Assembly (NCBI GenBank): GCA_964354345.1
Contig: CAYGZL010000138.1
Coordinates: forward strand, 1 to 14,274
Source of the DNA: CAYGZL01 sp964354345
Lineage (GTDB): Bacteria > Chloroflexota > Anaerolineae > Anaerolineales > UBA4823
Reading direction: 5' to 3'
DNA length: 14,274 nt
Shown here in pieces: positions 7,700-11,900 of this stretch. Position numbers and translations under genes: made by a program. Every line of letters begins with the position of its first letter. Within the stretch, counting starts at the first letter, position 1. A model generated the notes under the pieces. The model worked only from the letters and a program-made list of their open reading frames with translations, searched no databases and was not told the DNA's origin.

Positions 7700-8467
7700 A
7701 TGATATACGAAACGAATCTATACGAAGGCATGCTGGCCGAAACTGTGACATATCCTGGCCACCAGGGGCAGGTGATCAACGCCTACTACGCCCGACCGCT
7801 CGGACCTGGACCATTCCCCGGTCTCGTTCTTGCCCACCACTTACCCGGTTGGGATGAGTGGTACCGCGAAACGACCCGCAAATTCGCCCACCATGGCTAC
7901 GCAGCCATTGCTCCGAATCTCTATTACCGGATTGGTCACGGCACACCCGAGGACGTGGCAGCTAAAGCCCGCGCGGCTGGCGGCGTGCCGGACGACCAGG
8001 CGGTCGGCGACCTGGCCGGGGCGCAGAAATACCTGCGCAGCCTGCCCACCAACAATGGCAAAGTGGGCGTTTTCGGCACCTGTTCCGGTGGCCGGCAGGC
8101 TTACCTGACTGCCTGCCGGGTCATCGGATTCGATGCCGTGGTGGACTGCTGGGGTGGGCGGGTGGTGATGACCGAAACGGATCTCACGCCCAACCAGCCG
8201 GTCGCCCCGCTGGTGTACACCCCCGACCTGACCTGTCCGCTGCTGGGATTGTTCGGCATGGACGACCTCAGTCCTTCTCCCGAGCAAGTCGATCTGCATG
8301 AGCAGGCATTGATACAAAACGGCAAGCGCTACGAGTTTTATCGTTATCCTAACGCCGGGCATGGTTTCTTCTACTATCAACGTCCATCCTACCGGATCGA
8401 GCAGGCGCTGGATGGTTGGGAGAAGATCTTTGCGTTCCTGCACAAATATTTAGGTGGAGAGCTATAA
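7700..8467 (+). CDS. Dienelactone hydrolase-like alpha/beta hydrolase
   Basis: A 255-residue hydrolase with the dienelactone hydrolase layout. The nucleophile elbow is GTCSGG with C128 as nucleophile, D188 or D189 in LFGMDDLSPS is the acid, and H221 in NAGHGFF completes the triad. Early motifs HHLPGWDEWYRE and GYAAIAPNLYYR fit the family. The ATG at 7700 is preferred: AAAGGA at 7687-7692 lies seven bases before it and it starts five bases after the previous stop; an upstream in-frame ATG at 7655 would overlap the previous gene with no ribosome site. Known members hydrolyse lactones or esters; with no aromatic-degradation genes here the substrate is open. The stop overlaps the next start by one base (TAATG), a sign of coupling. 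Confidence 0.88.
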   Translation: MIYETNLYEGMLAETVTYPGHQGQVINAYYARPLGPGPFPGLVLAHHLPGWDEWYRETTRKFAHHGYAAIAPNLYYRIGHGTPEDVAAKARAAGGVPDDQAVGDLAGAQKYLRSLPTNNGKVGVFGTCSGGRQAYLTACRVIGFDAVVDCWGGRVVMTETDLTPNQPVAPLVYTPDLTCPLLGLFGMDDLSPSPEQVDLHEQALIQNGKRYEFYRYPNAGHGFFYYQRPSYRIEQALDGWEKIFAFLHKYLGGEL

Positions 8468-8730
8468 TGTGTACCATGATTGCCCGTCAGGTTGATATCG
8501 AAGGCAGCGGCAAGAGCGCCAGCGGTTGGTTCACGCTGCGCCAGGTGGATGTGTCCTATGACCACCCCTTTCATGCCCCGTACGACCATGCCCTCAACCT
8601 TGACTTCGTGAATGAAGATCTGGGTCCGGGGGCGCGCACGGCGGTGGAACTGAACGCGGAAGCCGCTCGCGCCCTGGCAACTGCTATCCTTGCAGTGTTG
8701 GATCAAGCGGAAGCCGGTGGATTTCTATAA
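8467..8730 (+). CDS. Small conserved protein, DUF6295-like
   Basis: An 87-residue protein of unknown function. It begins MCTMIARQ and contains GSGKSASGWFTL, VSYDHPFHAPYDHALNLDF, GPGARTAVEL and an alanine-rich C-terminal helix (AEAARALATAILAVL). From memory this matches the DUF6295 family, in which the MCT start and the GWF and DHP motifs recur; I could not check this. The histidine/aspartate cluster (D32, H33, H36, D40, H41) could bind a metal, and C2 would become N-terminal after Met removal; both are guesses. GGTGGAG lies eight bases upstream of the ATG at 8467, and the start shares a base with the hydrolase stop. An in-frame ATG at 8416 lies inside the hydrolase gene and is less likely. 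No signal peptide. Confidence 0.72.
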   Translation: MCTMIARQVDIEGSGKSASGWFTLRQVDVSYDHPFHAPYDHALNLDFVNEDLGPGARTAVELNAEAARALATAILAVLDQAEAGGFL

Positions 8731-8752
8731 GTGGAACAATTAGCTGAACTGT

Positions 8753-8787
8753 AACCTTCCAACCTTCAACCTGTAAACCTGCAACCT
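8753..8787. repeat. Five-copy AACCT microrepeat with alternating 8/7 spacing
   Basis: AACCT starts at 8753, 8761, 8768, 8776 and 8783, steps of 8, 7, 8 and 7 bases, in the 79-base gap before the S10 peptidase gene. The pyrimidine-rich strand runs close to the AGGAG ribosome site at 8800-8804. This is an expansion of a short unit or a C/A-rich unstructured leader; function unknown. Confidence 0.7.
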
Positions 8788-8809
8788 ATCACCCTCCCCA
8801 GGAGCCCCC

Positions 8810-10309
8810 ATGACCGACAAACCCACTCCCGCCACTCCGCCCGCTGAAGCGCCCAGGCCAATCCCCACCGACCAACTCGTCGAAACCCACCACAGCACAG
8901 TCATCGGCGGACAGGAAATAAAATACACTGTAACGACCGGTACAATTGTTCTGAAAGAGGAATCTGAAGCCAAAGGCGAGAAAGAAGGCGAATCCGAGGG
9001 CGAAAAACCAAAGGCGAGCATCTTCTTCATCGCCTATACCCGAGAGGCTGCCGGTGAGCCCAGTCAACGCCCGTTGACCTTCTCGTTCAACGGCGGACCT
9101 GGCTCCTCCTCCGTCTGGCTACACCTGGGCGCCCTCGGTCCACAGCGCGTCTTCATGCAAGATGACGGTCAAATGCCACCGCCGCCCTTCCGCCTCACGC
9201 CGAACGAGTTCTCCCTGCTGGATGTAAGCGACCTGGTTTTCATCGACCCGGTCAGCACCGGTTTCAGCCGCCCGGTGGTTGGCGAAAAAGCAAAAGCCTT
9301 CCACGCCTTCAAGAAAGATATCGAATCGGTGGGTGATTTCATCCGCCTGTACACCACGCGCTACAAACGCTGGACCTCGCCCAAGTTCCTGATTGGCGAG
9401 AGCTACGGGACAACCCGCGCCGCCGGCCTGTCTGGCTACCTGCAAGACCGTCACGGTCTGTACCTGAACGGAATCATGCTTATCTCGGCCGTGTTGGATT
9501 TCTCAACCATAGAATTTGAACTGGGCAACGACCTGCCCTACGTGCTTTTCCTGCCAACCTACACCGCCACCGCCTGGTACCACCACTGCCTGCCAGATGA
9601 TCTTCAACAGGATCTGGAAATCACCTTATCTGAAGTCAAGCAGTTCGCCGCTAACGAGTACACCCTGGCGCTGCTCAAGGGTGATGCGTTGGCCGGCGCC
9701 GAGAAATCCACTATTCTGGAGCGTTTGGCGCGCTACACTGGCCTCTCGCCAGAGTATCTCGCGCGCACGAATTTGAGAATTAACATCTTCCGCTTCACTA
9801 AAGAGCTGCTGCGACATCAGCGTCTCACCGTCGGTCGCCTGGATAGCCGCTTTACTGGAATCGACCGCGATGCAGCCGGCGAATACTTTGAATTTGATCC
9901 CAGCATGGCGATAATCATGGGTCCATATACGGCTGCTTTTAACGATTATATTCGCGGCGAGCTAAACTTTTCCAGCGATCTACCTTACGAAATCCTCAAT
10001 CCGCGCGTTTGGCCCTGGAGCTTTGCTGAATTCGAAAACCGCTATGTCAACGTCGCCGAGACCTTACGAAAGGCGATGACCACTAACCCTTACCTGAAGG
10101 TCTTCGTCGCCAATGGCTATTATGACCTGGCCACGCCCTACTTCGGCACTGAATACACCTTCAACCACCTGCAGCTCGAACCCGGTCTGCGCGGCAACCT
10201 CTCGATGGCTTATTACCCGGCCGGGCATATGATGTACATCCACCTGCCCTCGTTAGCGCGCTTGAAAGACGATCTCGCAGGGTTTATCAAAGGCGCGCTG
10301 AGAGGATAG
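8810..10309 (+). CDS. Serine carboxypeptidase-like peptidase, family S10
   Basis: A 499-residue S10 peptidase, normal length. The family motifs are clear: NGGPGSSS at residues 94-101 (oxyanion region), GESYGTTR with nucleophile S198, ANGYYDLATPY with D439 and AGHMMY with H473. The triad is complete. Known members release C-terminal residues from peptides. The start ATG at 8810 follows AGGAG by five bases. No signal peptide is seen (the N-terminus is MTDKPTPATPP), which is odd for a family best known from vacuoles and secretion, so a cytosolic role or non-classical export is possible. An E/K/G-rich low-complexity insert lies at about residues 49-69. A 79-base gap with a microrepeat separates it from the previous gene, so it may have its own translation control or promoter. 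Confidence 0.93.
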   Translation: MTDKPTPATPPAEAPRPIPTDQLVETHHSTVIGGQEIKYTVTTGTIVLKEESEAKGEKEGESEGEKPKASIFFIAYTREAAGEPSQRPLTFSFNGGPGSSSVWLHLGALGPQRVFMQDDGQMPPPPFRLTPNEFSLLDVSDLVFIDPVSTGFSRPVVGEKAKAFHAFKKDIESVGDFIRLYTTRYKRWTSPKFLIGESYGTTRAAGLSGYLQDRHGLYLNGIMLISAVLDFSTIEFELGNDLPYVLFLPTYTATAWYHHCLPDDLQQDLEITLSEVKQFAANEYTLALLKGDALAGAEKSTILERLARYTGLSPEYLARTNLRINIFRFTKELLRHQRLTVGRLDSRFTGIDRDAAGEYFEFDPSMAIIMGPYTAAFNDYIRGELNFSSDLPYEILNPRVWPWSFAEFENRYVNVAETLRKAMTTNPYLKVFVANGYYDLATPYFGTEYTFNHLQLEPGLRGNLSMAYYPAGHMMYIHLPSLARLKDDLAGFIKGALRG

Positions 10310-10463
10310 GACGTGGGAAAATTAATTTTCCAGGTCAGGTAAATCAAGGGCAGGGAATGAATTCCCCAGCCAGGTTATCCAATCCGACTCAAGTCGGCTC
10401 GTAGAGAGATGAAAGCTGGTCGCTGATGAATCATTAATATCCAACTTCGTTCTCTTTCGTCTC
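10310..10463. other. Convergent intergenic region after the S10 gene, with palindromes
   Basis: The 3' ends of the plus-strand and minus-strand genes meet here. It holds three short palindromes, one longer inverted repeat and, on the minus strand, the tail of the HepT remnant. No other coding potential was recognised. Confidence 0.6.
10316..10397. terminator. Cluster of three short palindromes, possible weak bidirectional terminator
   Basis: GGAAAATTAATTTTCC (10316-10331) is a perfect 16-base palindrome seven bases after the S10 stop. GGGAATGAATTCCC (10353-10366) and CCGACTCAAGTCGG (10384-10397) are hairpins with five-base stems and four-base loops. None has a GC-rich stem followed by a T run, so they are not classic intrinsic terminators, but they sit where convergent transcripts should end. 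Confidence 0.3.
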
Positions 10464-10467
10464 TCAT
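10375..10467 (-). pseudogene. Truncated HepT (HEPN/DUF86) toxin remnant
   Basis: A 30-codon frame starts at ATG 10467-10465 and ends at TAA 10377-10375. Its first residues, MRDERER, match the usual start of DUF86/HepT toxins; after that the similarity fades and the whole HEPN domain, including the RNase motif, is missing. Its ATG overlaps the TGA of the MntA-like remnant (ATGA), exactly the junction expected in an mntA-hepT operon. The position and start fit better than chance, but the match is short. Confidence 0.5.
10404..10465. repeat. Imperfect inverted repeat, 12-base arms
   Basis: GAGAGATGAAAG at 10404-10415 pairs with CTTTCGTCTCTC at 10454-10465, 11 of 12 positions, across 38 bases. 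The right arm falls on the first codons of the HepT remnant. It may be the scar of an insertion or deletion or a chance match. Confidence 0.45.
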
Positions 10468-10685
10468 AGGGGTTGCGCCTCATGAAGCACGCGTTGTCGA
10501 ATACGTGGACATAAAACCACTTCGGTCACTACATCCACGTTGTGTCCTAACAACGCCTGCAATTCTCTGAGAAAACACGCCAAATCGAGTAAGCTACGAC
10601 CAGCTTCCAGTTTTACCAGAAAATTAATATCGCTAACTGGGCGAGCATCGCCGCGCGCAACTGAGCCAAAAATCCGTACATTCTT
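10464..10685 (-). pseudogene. Decayed MntA-type nucleotidyltransferase antitoxin, N-terminus lost
   Basis: Seventy-three codons read open from just after the receptor stop (10686-10688) to TGA at 10466-10464. They encode KNVRIFGSVARGDARPVSD, then INFLVKLEAGRSLLDL, LLGHNVDVVTEVVL and VLHEAQPL, which is the C-terminal three quarters of an MNT-domain protein. About 20-25 N-terminal residues are missing and no start codon is present in frame. The GSx10DxD catalytic motif reads GSx10D-I-N: the second aspartate is asparagine. In intact pairs MntA AMPylates or otherwise silences HepT. Loss of the start and of a catalytic acid argue for a pseudogene. Its frame is the same as that of the receptor upstream. 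Confidence 0.8.
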
Positions 10686-11900
10686 TTACGGCATCACCGA
10701 CTCGATAAATTTTCGCTGCCCATCCCGGATACCAATTACCGCCGCAGGCTTGATTGGATTATGAAGTGCGTCGAAGGTGATCTTCCCGGTGACGCCCTCC
10801 CAGCTCAACCCCGCCAGAGAGTCCTTAACTCGGGCAGGATCATCCACGCCGGCCTGCTCGATCGCCGCCAGAAGCAGGTTGGTTGCGTCGTAAGACAGCG
10901 CCGCCAGGACATCCGGCTCTTTCGGCTGGCCTCGATCATCCTGATAGGCTGCGCCGTATTTCTGCCGCCAGACCTGCACGACCGGGCGGGGATCGTCAGC
11001 GCTGTAATGGTGGGTATAGAAAGCCCCATCCAGGTTAATCAAATTTAGCTCCGAGCTGTCCCAGGCATCGCTGCCTGACAATACCCAACGCGGACCGATC
11101 AATTGAATTAGCGTAGCAATCTCATTAACTTTATCGTACCCCAGCGGAAGGTAAAGAACCTGAGCTTTACTGTCCGTCGCTTTCGACAGCTCATCCATAA
11201 AATCCGGCTGAGAGGCCGAAATTGAAGCCTTGCCCACCACCTGCCCCCCATTGCTGGCGAAGGTCTTCTCGAATGCGTCCACCAGCACCTGACAATAGGT
11301 GCAGGAGTCTTCGGTAATAATGAAAGCTGTCTGCAGATCCCGGCTCAGAGCAAATTTTGCCATCGCCTGTCCTTGAACCTCATCCGTAAAGCAGGCCCGA
11401 AATATGTAAGGTTTCACCTTGCCATCCGCACCAACGGTAACCGAGGCATTGAGCGAAGTTGGGCTGATCTGCACCACGCCCTTCCGATTGGCAATCTCAG
11501 ACACCGGGATAGTCGCCCCAGAGCATATTTCACCGATCAAATATTTCACTTTCTGCGTGTCGATCAACCGCGTAGCAGCCGCTTCCGCTGGAGCGGCTTG
11601 ACACTGCCCATCCTCAACCAGCAGTTCGATCTTTCTGCCCAGCACACCCCCTTTATCGTTCCACTCTTTAACGGCCAGCTCGACTCCTTCTCTGGAGGGA
11701 AGATAAAAAGATGACCCCACACCCGTCATCGGCGCTATGAAACCAACCCGCATGGGGGTTGTATTTCTGGCTGTTGGCAGCGGCGCTTGCGGTGTCTGGC
11801 CGAATAATTCGGCTGGAGAACAAGCAGTGAGCACCAGGCTGGCGAGTACCAGGTAGATCACGATCCGCCAGATCACAAGGAAAGCAGGATTTTGATTCAA
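10686..11900 (-). CDS. Lipoprotein ABC-type amino-acid (LivJ/LivK-like) substrate-binding protein
   Basis: A 404-residue type-I periplasmic-binding-fold receptor. A hydrophobic N-terminus ends in the lipobox LTAC (C27), so it should be lipid-anchored. The domain starts near residue 51 (RVGFIAPMTGVGSS), followed by GVELAVKEWNDKGGVLGRKIELLVEDGQC, written here in parts: GVELAVKEW, GGVLGRKIEL, EDGQC. C100 and C126 (GEICSGAT) match the LivJ/LivK disulfide; ISPTS follows. A CTYC (C200, C203) is unusual. The start is TTG at 11900-11898, whose bases overlap the protease stop (TTGA), so it is translated after MP2; a weak GGTG precedes it. No permease or ATPase gene is in the window. Role: capture of amino acids, peptides or similar solutes. 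Confidence 0.88.
   Translation of the reverse strand: MNQNPAFLVIWRIVIYLVLASLVLTACSPAELFGQTPQAPLPTARNTTPMRVGFIAPMTGVGSSFYLPSREGVELAVKEWNDKGGVLGRKIELLVEDGQCQAAPAEAAATRLIDTQKVKYLIGEICSGATIPVSEIANRKGVVQISPTSLNASVTVGADGKVKPYIFRACFTDEVQGQAMAKFALSRDLQTAFIITEDSCTYCQVLVDAFEKTFASNGGQVVGKASISASQPDFMDELSKATDSKAQVLYLPLGYDKVNEIATLIQLIGPRWVLSGSDAWDSSELNLINLDGAFYTHHYSADDPRPVVQVWRQKYGAAYQDDRGQPKEPDVLAALSYDATNLLLAAIEQAGVDDPARVKDSLAGLSWEGVTGKITFDALHNPIKPAAVIGIRDGQRKFIESVMP

Noticed and set aside
6781..8443. Minus-strand open frames opposite the URO-D-like and hydrolase genes
   Set aside because: The plus-strand genes have clear family motifs; the antisense frames have none.
10540..10764. Plus-strand 74-codon frame across the MntA remnant and receptor end
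   Set aside because: The minus strand gives a recognisable MNT domain here; this frame spans two unrelated minus-strand features.
2696..11896. The plus-strand cluster as a transposon or integrative element
   Set aside because: No transposase, integrase, target duplication or att-like repeat was seen at its ends; the flanking direct repeats are protease genes.
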